From Bathymodiolus brooksi (Eukaryota; Mollusca; Bivalvia; Mytilida; Modiolidae): a stretch of 64,000 nt of DNA. The first letter of the stretch is position 1, and each line of letters opens with the position of its first letter. Of this stretch, positions 11,781-30,869 are shown piece by piece. The stretch covers positions 31,610,186 through 31,674,185 of the forward strand of contig OY804585.1 in assembly GCA_963680875.1 (NCBI GenBank), written 5' to 3'. The notes under the pieces are model-generated. The model saw only the letters and a program-made list of their open reading frames with translations. It was not told where the DNA came from and made no database searches. The position numbers and the translations under genes are program-made.

Positions 11781-12822
11781 TTTTATTTGCACGAACACAT
11801 TTACAATAAATGGTTATGGCATAAACTGAAACAATACAGAATAACAGACTCATGGAATGACAGTGGTATTTAGTGCTATATTAAAATAGCCACAGTTTCT
11901 AAATGGCCTTTCTCATTAAGAAACAATCATTTAAAAAATTGACTGTAATTTTAAGAGTGACCTGCAAACTGCTATTAAAAAGTAAAGACATGTGTCTTAA
12001 TGAAATATTTGAGTTAACTATTTTAATGTTAACTTTTTGTAAGAATGTTTTTCTTAAAGATATATACCGGTAATGTGGACAAGTTGAAAAGAAATGATAT
12101 TCGTTCTCAACTTCTCCTGTATCACATGACAGGCAGACACGATTCTGTCGCTCTATATTTGAGTAACGACCTTTTTCAATGGCTAGAGAATGAGCACTAA
12201 GCCGAAATTTGCTCAGCAAAGATCTATCTGATTTTAATTTACAGATGGTTCTTTCACCACTTTTATGAATTTCTCAAAAAAACTTTTCACACACATTAAT
12301 CAAGCTATTCATATTCTGTTTAGCCTGATCTTGAATCCTTTGTTGAATGCTAATAGTATAAAATTTACTATTATTTGTGTTAAAGTTAAGATGTCCAATT
12401 CCTAACTTATTAATCCACTCTTTTATAGTGGTTACCCATTTATTGGTTTTTTCTGTATTGATATAAATTTTATTTACAAGTGTATTTGGGGAGTTAACTA
12501 TGTGATCAAGTAATTTTATAGCTGAAAGTTTGATTCTTAGATGCAAAGGAGTTCTGTTTGTCTCTGCTAGACAAGCTACATTAGTAGTTTTACACTACTG
12601 TACCCCTAAAATTTCTTTCATAACATTTAGATGTAGGTGTTCAAAAAGGTCAGAATCTCTGAACTTATTATATGTACTTACACTCCAAACTTCACTTCCA
12701 TACAGGATGATGGGGACAACCAGGGAATCAAGAAGATTGCAAGGATTGTTTAGAGTAATTGTCTTTTTAATTTTGAACCATGCCTTTCTGCCCTTTTCCA
12801 TTAGGTTTTTGCTAGTTTGGCT

Positions 12823-13936
12823 CTAGTCCGAGATTCCTCTGCCGTTCGACGGCATTTACATTTTTTGCTAGAGCCGTGGGACGTCAGAGAGCTCTACATA
12901 CGGAAAACAGTGGATTTGCCTCTCCAACTCTTGGTCGGCACATTTCCGCGTTTCGTGGCTATCAGATTTTATTTTCTATCAGAAACCCTTATATAAATCG
13001 CTTCACCAATCATTTTCCTATTCATTCATAACCATCTTACCCTCAGAAAGTGGTGTTACACTCCATTACAGCACGATTTTGCCTTAGATCCCATTATTCC
13101 GCCATTTGACTTCCATTTACGAATCTACAAATGTGATCTCGCGATACTAACTGAATGATGACAGCAACGCATTGCATGATGGGAGCTAATTAATGCAGCG
13201 TGCCAAATTATTTGGGGCATACTTAAACAACATTCAAATCACATGGAAGACGATACATTTAAGCATATTCTGCAGGACAAACAGTTCCATCTACAGATCA
13301 AAGCAGAGCAGAAGGAAATAATACAGAATGTGTTGGAAAGAAAAGATTCAATGGCAGAGTGATACCAACGGGCTTGGGAAAGAGCATGTGTTACATCCCC
13401 CCTTTTTGGACAAGGTATACTACATCATTTCTGATGGTTATCTGTAATTCACTATTGCTGTTAAAATCATTACCAATCAATATAATCAACTGTATTAAAT
13501 GTTATGTTAATTGTTCTGCCTTAACAGGCACCTATGATTGGCAATAAAAATATTTGTTTGTTTGTTTATATTATGCAAATCATCTCCCATGATACATTGC
13601 GGTAATCGTAGTTTTCTCGAAGTCACGTGACAAATGTTCCAAAATGGATGTGAAATGACGAAATCATAGGGTCTAAGGGAAAATCGTGCTGTAATGGAGT
13701 GTAACACCACTTTCTGATGGTAAGATGGTTATGAATGAATAGAAAAATGATTGGTGAAGCGATTTATATAAGGGTTTCTGAAAGAAAATAAAATCAAAAA
13801 GCTACGAAACGTGGAAATGTGCTGACCCAGAGTTGGGAGGGAAAATCCACTGTTTTCCGTATGTAGAGCTCTCTGACGTCCCACGGCTCTAGCAAAAAAA
13901 ATAATGCTGTCGGACGGCAGAGGAATCTCAGACTAG
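12823..13936. mobile_element. Foldback DNA element with ~290-bp inverted repeats and 7-bp target duplication
   Basis: The left arm (12823-~13110) and right arm (~13650-13936) are imperfect inverted repeats starting CTAGTCCGAGATTCCTCTGC on the left and ending with its near complement. TTTGGCT flanks the element directly at 12816-12822 and 13937-13943. Removing the element and one copy of TTTGGCT rejoins the surrounding LINE reading frame without a shift, which fixes the borders. The core of about 540 bp carries a RecQ-like helicase fragment and no transposase, so the element is non-autonomous. Confidence 0.85.
13243..13414 (+). pseudogene. Captured RecQ-like helicase exon fragment
   Basis: An ATG at 13243 opens a frame with KAEQKEIIQNVLERKDSMA. 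After a short frameshift near 13355 it continues as VIPTGLGKSMCYIPPFWT. This matches the region before and including the Walker A motif (GxGKS) of RecQ-family helicases. Coding similarity stops at ACAAG|GTATAC, which looks like a 5' splice site at 13415. The fragment is therefore probably a captured exon rather than a transposon gene. The frameshift and missing motifs Ia-VI make it non-functional. Confidence 0.6.
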
Positions 13937-14106
13937 TTTGGCTCAAGTTGCCAGTGTAGCTAACAGTAACACCAAGGTAGCAGTATTAGTTAACTGTCTC
14001 TAACTATTCATTATCCAATTTAAAGTGATTGAGGAATGATTTACCATTAGATTTAAATATCATTATTTTGGATTTTTTTTTTGTACATACATGTACTCTA
14101 TTACGA

Positions 14107-15030
14107 AGCTAGTCATTTCGTACCATAACCATTTTGTACCATTGCCATTTCGTACCATAATTTGCCATTTCGTACCACAAAATTGCAATTTCGTACCATA
14201 ACCAGAAACCATTTCGTACCATATGTATTTTGCACCATAACCATTTCGTACCATATGTAATATTGCTCAGTAGCCATTTTGGAACTAGAATTACACTATG
14301 ACCATTTCGTACCATATGGAAGTAGATACATTATGGCCATTTCGTACCATATAGAAATAGAATACACTATGACCAATTCGTACCATATAGAAATATATTA
14401 TACTTTATGTTTTTATTTTCCCTATTTGTCTTTGTTAGCGCAGCAGGTCAATATAACGTTATATGGACCGGGACTGGACTGCCTCGTTTTCGATTCGGTT
14501 CCGCAACGATACCTGCATTATTATTTTAGATAAAAAGTATAATATAGCAAATAGTTCATGTCACTTCGGGTCATATGGCAGTATATGGACCGGTCTGTCA
14601 CCAAAAAAATATTATATGGACCTCAGAAGCTTCGGTCTATATAATATTTGTTTGGTGACGGACCGGTCCATATACTGCCATATGACCCTCAGTGCCATGA
14701 ACTATTTGCTATAGAATACACTATGACCAATTCGTACCATATAGAAATAGATTACACTATGACCAATTCGTACCATTTAGAAATAGATTACACTATGACC
14801 AATTCGTACCATATAGAAATAGATTACACTATGACCAATTCGTACCATATAGAAATAGATTACACTATGACCAATTCGTACCATATAGAAATAGATTACA
14901 CTATGACCAATTCGTACCATATAGAAATAGATTACACTATGATCAATTCGTACCATATAGAAATAGATTACACTATGACCAATTCGTACCATATAGAAAT
15001 AGATTACACTATGACCAATTCGTACCATAT
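14107..15030 (+). repeat. 36-bp tandem array (TTCGTACCAT units), in two blocks
   Basis: Block 14714-15030 holds about nine near-identical units of 36 bp containing CACTATGACCAATTCGTACC. Block 14107-14400 holds older, diverged units. They are separated by 14401-14713, which contains a palindrome. Related units, in the opposite orientation (GGTACGAAATGG), occur at 17887, 18710-18850, 20625-20690 and 21065-21110. Open frames on both strands here are translated satellite. Confidence 0.9.
14543..14713. repeat. Long palindrome (hairpin arms ~80 bp)
   Basis: TATAGCAAATAGTTCATG at 14543 pairs with CATGAACTATTTGCTATA ending at 14713. The arms, including CATATGGCAGTATATGGACC, remain complementary to a short central spacer around 14620-14640, with a few mismatches. 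It looks like a foldback MITE inserted in the 36-bp array. Confidence 0.85.
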
Positions 15031-15189
15031 GGAAGTATATACATTATGTCGATTTCGGTCTCAATTTAAAAAGAAGATTTTCACAATTAATGATTGTAAA
15101 GCCAGATTATATATGCACGTGTCATGACATGATTACTAATTATCTGCACGTGTGTGATGTGTGTTGACACTTTCTATCATTAATTGTTT

Positions 15190-15590
15190 TACATTATTCA
15201 AATTCTTTATTCAAAAGCAGTACTGCTTATAGAAATTAACATACAATATACAATTATTCAATGCATCAGTTGTATACAATTGATGCATTATGATAATAAC
15301 AGCGGAGCACGATAATATATATATATACAATAATACGAAACTAAGCGTTGCGAATTTTTTCAGCTAGTAACAAATATTTACCAAGATTGTTAAGTTCTTT
15401 AATATTGCGTACAGACAGTAATTGTATTAATTTAAAACATGGCGGCATTTGCCAATAATATTTCTTAAGATATCTTCTTCTTACAAACTGTACATCAATA
15501 TATTTTTCACATTGTAGAATAAAATGATATTCATCTTCAACAACATTTAAGTTACACATACTACACACTCTTTTAAGCTTGTTACTGGTA
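15190..15590 (-). pseudogene. 3' fragment of another LINE (zf-RVT region)
   Basis: Minus-strand frame 15568-15341 reads CSMCNLNVVEDEYHFILQC and then KYYWQMPP...LIQLLSV, typical of the zinc-finger-like C-terminus of CR1/Jockey-type LINE proteins. The sequence below 15340 looks like its 3' UTR. No endonuclease or RT palm is present, so it is a 5'-truncated dead copy. Confidence 0.7.
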
Positions 15591-15881
15591 ATTTACAAGT
15601 TTTAATGTACTTTAACAATTATAGTGCAGACGCCAATTTTTTTTTAATAGAGATCATAGTCACTTGCAATCCGCTGTACGGAAAAGAGACATTAACTACT
15701 GATAATTATAATTAACATTTACCAGTACCACATACTCGTTACCCGTCATTTTTGCATATGAATTATATTCATAAAAAATTCACTTTCAAGGTATTTCATG
15801 TTAATCAAAAATGAAACTACGAAGAACTGTTTTAGATACCTAAAACTTATGTCTTCCCTTAATGCGGCCATCTGTACAACA

Positions 15882-16380
15882 ACCTATCTCGAAAGACAAA
15901 AATGTTATGGCCCGGGCAAGAAAATACTATTTAAAAAACAATTATTTGACCTTGATGTCAAAGGTCAAGGTCCCACGAAGGTCGCTACGGTACATGATAC
16001 ACCACCTTATGGTCATGCACCCACATACCAAATATCATTAACCTATCTCGAAAGACAAAAATGTTATGGCCCAGACAAGAAAATACTATTTAAAAAACAA
16101 TTATTTGACCTTGAGGTCAAAGGTCAAGGTCCCACGCAGGTCATTACGGTATGCGACACACCGCCTTATGGTCATGCACCCACATACCAAATAAATACTA
16201 TTTAAAAAACAATTATTTGACCTTGAGGTCAAAGGTCAAGGTCCCACGCAGGTCATTATGGTACGCAACACACCGCCTTATGGTCATGCACCCAAATACC
16301 AAATATAATTGACCTATCTGGAAAGACAAAAAAGTTATGGTCCGGACAAGCTTCGCTGAAAAGAAGCAGAAGAAGAAGAT
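15882..16380 (+). repeat. Tandem repeat, about 3 x 159 bp, with nuclear-receptor-like half-sites
   Basis: ACCTATCTCGAAAGACAAAA begins units at 15882 and 16041. A third, 5'-shortened unit starts near 16193 and a terminal start lies at 16312. Each unit contains TGACCTTG followed by GTCAAAGGTCAAGGTC. In units two and three this is AGGTCAAAGGTCA, a perfect DR1 arrangement. The array ends in a purine-rich AGAAGAAGAAG stretch. Confidence 0.85.
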
Positions 16381-16419
16381 GCAGAAGCGGAAGAAAAAAT
16401 CAGACTAAAACAATATGTC

Positions 16420-16448
16420 TCCCTTCATTCGAAGGGGAGACATAATTA
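16420..16448. repeat. Small hairpin closing the 159-bp repeat element
   Basis: ATGTCTCCCTTC and GAAGGGGAGACAT flank a short loop. A GTCTCC/GGAGAC stem also occurs at the left end of the element at 54150. It probably marks a transposon end. Confidence 0.5.
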
Positions 16449-16699
16449 TTGGTTGAGCCAATTTTCAAAAAAATTCAAGTAATTTGATTGGATAAACTAG
16501 TAGGAAATATTTGTAAAAACAAAAAAAGTGCATGGCTTTCTCTTTAGAAAATAAGAGCTTGGGTAACATTTGTTCGAATTTCTCTTCAAACGATATGAGC
16601 TTGGACTTCCTTTCATTTCATTTCCTAAACTGACTACCTTTGATCTAATAGCAATAAAAGCAAATGGACAATGATTAGTTCTTTTATTTTTTAATTACC

Positions 16700-17559
16700 C
16701 AGGGCTCCCACTACTTTGAAATCAGAGGGAGAAGTGACTTCTCTTTCAGTTGCTGACAAAAGAGAAGTGAGAGACAACAGGTAGAAGTGGTGAGAGTACA
16801 GGGAGAAGTCAAAATATTTTTCTAATTGTACCACTTTTCACATTCGCGGGGCATTATCGTGGCATTCATATGTTATAATGTACTTGTTATGCATTAAGGT
16901 ATATTCAGTAGTTGTTTAATTCCTTGTTTTTTTTAGCATATCATCTCTCTGATTTACATACATTCCTTGTATTTCTTTTTTGTTTGTTTGTATTAAAAAA
17001 AATAAATAAACCCTTTACAGATTCTTTGTTTTGTCTTGCAGATGATAAAGGCACATATATGATAGTCAACTATTGTCCAATAAATAATAAATAAATAAAA
17101 TTGAATAATAAATTTTATCACAAACTGTGAAATCGCTAATTATTTAATCAAATTTTAATGAGTGTATATTATTTACATTGCTTCTCTTTAATCACTGATT
17201 GATATTAATTAAGAAACTAATCATATCCACAAAGTTAACAATCCCTTTGGATAGCCGCCATCAAACCCCAAATAAATGAAATGAAACAATACCGACGTTA
17301 TTTTCCCGAGTACGGATCCGTAGTACAGTTTTTATATTCGTAACTGTTTCGATTACGTCCCTTTACAATGGCGGTTTGAAAAATGGAAATTTTGTAGTAA
17401 AAATATACCGATGTTTTACCGTTAAAACAGTTAAAATTAGCAAAGCAACTTGGTAAAAATACAGGGCGACTTCCACTTCTCTTTTGGCACTAGTACAAAG
17501 CGAAGTGAGCAGCAACAAGGCGACTTCTTCGCCCGAATCGCCATCCAACATGAGCCCTG
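16700..17559. mobile_element. hAT-like non-autonomous element (CAGGGCTC termini)
   Basis: The left terminus CAGGGCTC (16700) and right terminus GAGCCCTG (ending 17559) are perfect inverted 8-mers. ATTACC is directly repeated at 16694-16699 and 17560-17565. The subterminal zones hold GAAGTGACTTCTC-type palindromic motifs. No transposase is seen. CAGGG...CCCTG ends suggest hAT, although hAT normally duplicates 8 bp. Confidence 0.65.
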
Positions 17560-17907
17560 ATTACCATCGTTGATTAACTGTTAAGCAAATAATAAATTTA
17601 ATGCAGAAAAAGCTTTATTACTTCAAAGCTTCTACAAGTTGTAACGAAATAATTATCTTTATTAAATAAAATAATAAATAATGTTGAAATCACTGAACAT
17701 TTAATAAAATTAATGATACCTGTATGTATATATACATGTATATTTTTTTTTGTTCGTTTGTTTTGTTTTTTTCGTTTTAAATACATACTTTTTACGGTAC
17801 CAACATGCAGCATGCACTTGGGTATAACATTTATTTGAATATGATGTAAAATAAGGATAAATGTACTATCTGCATAAGATTTTGCATATGGTACGAAATG
17901 GTCAATT

Positions 17908-18689
17908 TAGGGCTCACCACACTTGCAAAAAATAGCCAGACTCGACTTCTCCCTCAGAGAACATGAGGGAGAAGTGAAGGCATGACAGGGAGACATGTTT
18001 TCGCAAAAATGTGGGTTTTTGCACTTTTTTTTGCATTTGAAGTGTCTTTGCTAATATCTTGTTTATATCTTTCATATTTAACATTAAATTCATGTTTTGT
18101 ATTTGTTTTATTATTATTATTGATCTTATATTCATTGATTTTAGATTTATTCATTTTTGCCTTGAAATCTGTCAATGACACCTAAATGTTCGTTTCCTTC
18201 CCCACACCCCCCCGATTTACTACGTCCCCATGATCGCCGTGTTTAAAACTTAGACATGTTGATTGTTTAGCTTTTAAAAAGCTACAAATAACTCAAGTTT
18301 TGTGAAAATAATTAGAATATAACACAATTCAACGGCCAATTTGGTAAAGGAAGCGTCTGTTTGTATATTTTAAGATTTGGGATTTAATATTCACCTGGAA
18401 TTTCGTCAGTACAAATTTGCAGAAGTTTGCTGTGATACTTTTGTATCAACAAATTAAACCTTCTTTATTGCTTGAATAAAACCTTTTCCTCTTATTCTTA
18501 TGTATCTTCCCATTGATTACAATTGTTTTGACAATCAGCTTTACCATAAAACGAAGATTATTTGCAAGAAAAGAGTGACTTGCAAAAAGAAACAAGGCGA
18601 CTTTAATTTCGCTTTGTAGTCGAGGGAGAGCGACTTCAGCCGATATAGGGAGAGAATTTCGACCACTTCGCCTGGTTTGGTGAGCCCTG
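17908..18689. mobile_element. Second hAT-like element (AGGGCTCACC termini)
   Basis: Termini AGGGCTCACC and GGTGAGCCCT are inverted. Subterminal GAAGTGAAGG / GCGACTT motifs resemble those of the 16700 element. It sits inside the 36-bp array family: the flanks GGTCAATT and GGTCATAA look like a decayed 8-bp duplication. The open frames here (17914-18185) are non-coding. Confidence 0.6.
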
Positions 18690-18846
18690 GGTCATAACTT
18701 ATTTATCTGCATATGGTACGAAATGATCATAATGTGTCGATCTGCATATGGTACGAAATTGTAATAATGTATCGATCTGCATATGGTACGAAATGGTAAT
18801 AATGTATCGATCTGCATATGGTATGAAATGGCAATGGTACGAAATG
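18690..18846 (+). repeat. 36-bp repeat block (GGTACGAAATGG units)
   Basis: Four units of ATCTGCATATGGTACGAAAT lie head to tail with about 36-bp spacing. They are reverse complements of the units at 14.7-15.0 kb. Confidence 0.85.
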
Positions 18847-21110
18847 GTGGGTACCAGACAACTCGGACCGAGACAAGTCGGCCCGTAAGTGAGGACAAGT
18901 CGGCCCGTAAGCGAGGACTAGTCGGCCCGTATGTTCTGACAACTTGGACCATCAATAGTTGTCTTACTTATTTTTTTAATAAAATTGATGGAAATCATAA
19001 AGATACAGTCATCTGTCAAAAGTATTGGGAAATGTAAAAAAAAAACCCCCCATATAATCAAACAAAACCATATTTTTTTCAAAAAATTATTGTGAAGTCA
19101 TTTCTGGATAGATTTTTACAAATGTTACACCAAAACATTCGGAATTGTCTATATTTTGATTGGTTATTTACTCATTATGTTGTTATGAGTGATTTTTATT
19201 TGTACATAATTTTTGTGTTTCCTGTCTGTATAATTGAGCAATAGTGGCCATCTGTTCATTGCTATTTGTCAACAAATATACCCCATTAGTAGGTGTGTAT
19301 TAAATTGGTAATAAAACATTCATGAGTTAATTATAATGACAATAACTAATGTTTCAACTGATGATCTGTTCGATGGAACTTTCCAACAAAAAATCCTAGA
19401 TGTGGATAAAATGATTTCCAAAACAAAAAGAAAATGAATGAACCGAATTTTAAATAAATAATTAAAAATATCTTAAAAATATCTTAATACTTCAGCAACT
19501 AAAAATAATATGACAGGCATGTATTTAAAAGAAATTATGTAGCTGCGAAAATACAATGTATAAAAAATTAAACTTTGAATTAATGGACAACAAAACCCAA
19601 TTTTGACAAAATCCTGTTAACAGTTTAATTTTTTTTTTATTTATCAAAGACAACTTGATATTACATATTGTCATCTTTAAGATATAATTTTTTTTTAATT
19701 TATGTTTTGTTTAATGACACCCATTTGCAACTTTTCCAAAAACCATGAAGCTTATACAAACAAAAATAATACATAATGTTTATATGAAATTTCATAATTT
19801 ATAAGCTCTAAATATTTTTTTCTTAAATTATTTATTTTTAATTTTTCATACATGTACATGTATGTATTAATTTTATTCCTGTAAATGATACGTAATAGAC
19901 CATGTTATGAGAACAAAATCACGTCCTAATCACATTTTTGGTCACTTGATATTATCATTTAATAAATAATTCATTTTCACTAAAAGCTAATAATTGTCCT
20001 TTAAATAAGTAAATAATTATACACATATAAATATTGAACGAATGCCAGACAACTCGGCCCGAGACATGTCGGCACGTAAGAGAGGACAAGTCGGCATGTA
20101 TGTTAAGACAACTCGGACCGTATTATTGTTTTATAATATTGTTCAATATTTATATGTGTATAATTATTTATCTATTTAAACATGCCTGTTAAAAAGCTAC
20201 AAACAACTCAAGTTTTGTGAAAATAATTAGAATATAACACAATTCAACAGCCAATTTGGTAAAGGAAGCGTCTGTTTGTATATTTTAAGATTTGGGATTT
20301 ATTATTCACCTGGAATTTCGTCAGTACAAATTTGCAGAAGTTTGCCGTGATACTTTTGTATCAACAAATTAAACCTTCTTTATTGCTTGAATAAAACCTT
20401 TTCCTCTTATTCTTATGTATCTTCCCATTGATTACAATTGTTTTGACAATCAGCTTTACCATAAAACGAAGATTATTTGCAAGAAAAGAGTGACTTGCAA
20501 AAAGAAACAAGGCGACTTTAATTTCGCTTTGTAGTCGAGGGAGAGCGACTTCGGCCGATATTGGGAGAGAATTTCGCCCACTTCGCCTGGCTTGGTGAGC
20601 CCTGGGTCATAATGTATTTATCTGCATATGGTACGAAATGATCATAATGTGTCGATCTGCATATGGTACGAAATTGTAATAATGTAGACAATTCCGAATG
20701 TTTTGGTGTAACATTTGTAAAAATCTATCCAGAAATGACTTCACAATAATTTTTTGAAAAAAATATGGTTTTGGTTGATTATATAGGGATTTTTTTTTTA
20801 CATTTCCCAATACTGTTGACAGATGTCAGACTGTATTGTATCTTTATGATTTCCGTCAATTTCATTAAAAAAATAAGTAAGACAACAATAATTATTGATG
20901 GTCCGAGTTGTCTTAACATACTAGTCTTCGCTTACGGGCCGACTTGTCTGGTACCCATATTGAACAATATTATAAAACAATAATACAGTCCGAGTTGTCT
21001 TAACATACGGGCCGACTGGTCCTCGCTTACGGGTCGACTTGTCTGCGGATCGAGTTGTCTGGCATTCGAAATGGTTATGGTACGAAAATGATTTTCACTA
21101 TGGTACGAAA
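18847..21110. repeat. Rearranged inverted/direct repeat complex with CGGCCCGTAAG modules
   Basis: Modules containing ACAAGTCGGCCCGTAAG lie at 18855-18955 and 20046-20122 in one orientation, and at 20900-20955 and 20990-21068 in the other. A 210-bp block at 18940-19150 recurs inverted at 20686-20910. A shorter palindrome joins 20005-20040 to 20130-20165. The spacer 19150-20000 is AT-rich with no coding sequence. The whole resembles one or more foldback elements that recombined, but I cannot assign a known family. Confidence 0.7.
20187..20690 (+). repeat. Direct duplication of 18270-18770
   Basis: The right ~420 bp of the hAT-like element at 17908-18689, together with the adjoining 36-bp units, is repeated here nearly identically, about 1.92 kb downstream. 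Because flanking DNA is included, this is a segmental duplication and not a second transposition. Confidence 0.8.
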
Positions 21111-21823
21111 TGACTATAGTATAATTCCTCTATTATGTCTATGGTCACTAGTAAACCAAATTTCTATTTTCAGGCAAAGTTGGTAAACAATTATATGTAC
21201 ATAAGCATAAAGTTTTGCATATGTTTGCTCATCCAAGACCAAGGATATCTAATTAGTAATTAGCTTCGTGAGCTTTCCAGGCGCAGGCAGTGCCCGTTTC
21301 ATATTAATTAAATAGTATTAATACGTAACCATTTAATTTTTTAAGTTTAGAAATATTTCTTCTGGTACAATAGATGGTAGATATGAAAGTACACACCAAC
21401 ATAAACCAAGAATACAACTGCAATGTCTTTTAACTACTGACAGGTTGAGGTTGCATAGTAAGATCGTTGAAGGGAATTTTTCTTGCCAACAAAACGGAAA
21501 TAGTAAAGAACTGCCTAAATATAATATAAGATGGGCACCCGACCTTGGGATGCGTACAGAAGAATGAAATGTGGTAGACATATACAAGCAAAACATTAAT
21601 ACGCCTAAATGTGAATTAATTTTGATCCTATAATGCAAAATGCAACTATAGTATAACTATAGATCATGTATTGCTTTACTGGAGTAAAATCGGGTCTGCA
21701 ACACGTGTTTTATGCAAATCACTAATTACCAGAAAAACGAACACGCAAACACAAGAACCCATGTGAAGACAAGGCAGTCGAATATTATTTAATTCTTTTT
21801 CGCTCTTAGAAAAAATATTCACA
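21111..21823. other. Region upstream of METTL1
   Basis: No repeat array or gene is recognised. The frame at 21333-21638 (minus) has no family signature. The METTL1 promoter should lie in the last few hundred bases, but I see no TATA box. The start-codon context is ACAATG. Confidence 0.4.
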
Positions 21824-29716
<7,893 letters not shown>

Positions 29717-30143
29717 CGAAGCCTGATATGTTAATACATTAATTTCTGATATAGAAAAGTTTCACCACCGCTGACTACATGTATATGTAAAAATGGTGAA
29801 TATTGGATGACAACGACTGAAGAGTATAAGATTTACAATACATTTGTAAAATGAAGACGATACATTCACTGAATATTCAGTGGAACATGACAATATTAAA
29901 TATATATTAACAGAATCTATGGATAAACTTATTAAGTACCAGTTTTACGATTGTTTTGTTTTTTAGGAGATTTTCCTATAATACAAAAATTAACCTTCTA
30001 TAATCCCTTTTCTTGCTATCAGAGCATCAAGACAATCTCTACTTTGTTTGTAGTCTCTGGCCAAGTACAATTTTGGACTTTTATTGTTCTGGAGTTATGC
30101 CCCTTTATTTGCCAAAAATACCAATATTCTCAAGTTTATGTTC

Positions 30144-30149
30144 AATAAA
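30144..30149 (+). terminator. Candidate polyadenylation signal of METTL1
   Basis: AATAAA lies 428 nt after the METTL1 stop codon. It is the first canonical hexamer downstream, but a nearer variant signal could be used. Confidence 0.4.
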
Positions 30150-30489
30150 GTCCCCCCTAAGCAAATCATTTGAAATTTATACTAAAGGTCAGAGACCATA
30201 AATGGCATGATTCATGGAAATTTAACACCTTTTTCATTCTATAGTTTAACGTCCCTTAATTAATTGAAAAATTGGAATTTTTGTGGTTTTCTGTGACCAG
30301 CCAAAAGATATTGTCTGATGCAGCAGGCATAGCTTTTAGTTTAATATTAGTAGGAAACATTCATCTTAGGAGTTACATATTTTGCAGAGCAAAGGATGAT
30401 TTGGTTTTTAATGAGAAATTTAAAGTACCTATTGAATGAACCCAAAGATTACAATGGCTATTGTATTTATTCAATTGAACATTCAGGGC

Positions 30490-30745
30490 TGTTATGGTCA
30501 TAGTGATATTGTAGTTGGATTTACAACTACCTATGCAATCAGTGCCTATCACTAATAAAGTTGTGAGTTTGAATCCCACCCATGGTGAGGTGTACTCAAT
30601 ACCACATTATGTGATAAAGTTTATCAGTGACTTACTGCAGGTCTGTGGTTTTCTCCAGGTTCCTCCACCAATAAAACTGACCACCATGATATAACTGATA
30701 TATTTTTGAATGTGCCACCATAACCCTTAACTCTAGCCCTCAATT
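30490..30745 (+). mobile_element. SINE between METTL1 and ISOC2
   Basis: Near-complete copy with GTAGTTGGATTTACAACTAC, GTTGTGAGTTTGAATCCC and the tail CACCATAACCCTTAACTCTA. Confidence 0.75.
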
Positions 30746-30862
30746 GAACAGTTCACCTTGAGCAGCATCAACAAATAAACAGGAAAGGTTTTATATCTAT
30801 TGTAATAAGACACAGCACCACCCAAGGGGAAAGAAATGACTACCAGGTATTCATAATAGCAC

Positions 30863-30868
30863 TTTATT
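30863..30868 (-). terminator. Candidate polyadenylation signal of ISOC2
   Basis: TTTATT (AATAAA on the minus strand) lies about 1.25 kb beyond the ISOC2 stop codon. The interval 30870-32118 has no gene and fits a long 3' UTR. Nearer non-canonical signals are possible. Confidence 0.35.
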
Positions 30869-30869
30869 T

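Larger units (their letters stand above)
11790..14090 (-). pseudogene. LINE reverse-transcriptase relic interrupted by a foldback element
   Basis: The minus strand from about 14085 down to 13944 encodes an RT fragment with a K-S-K-I-M-I-F-like palm segment and YLGVTVSYTGNL. The frame resumes at 12815 with LMEKGRKAWFKIKK and continues into VVPIILYGSEVWS (about 12730) and HLNVMKEILGV. Separate frames at 12546-12274 and 12219-11899 carry the C-terminus, including a zf-RVT-like C..C...ENEYHFFSTC. The parts are out of frame with one another and have stops, so it is inactive. The YGSEVW and HLxxxKxILGV motifs point to a CR1/Jockey-type element rather than the L1-like copy at 1.7-6.8 kb. Confidence 0.8.

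Noticed and set aside
14648..15127. Repeat proteins on both strands
   Set aside because: Translations of the 36-bp array on either strand.
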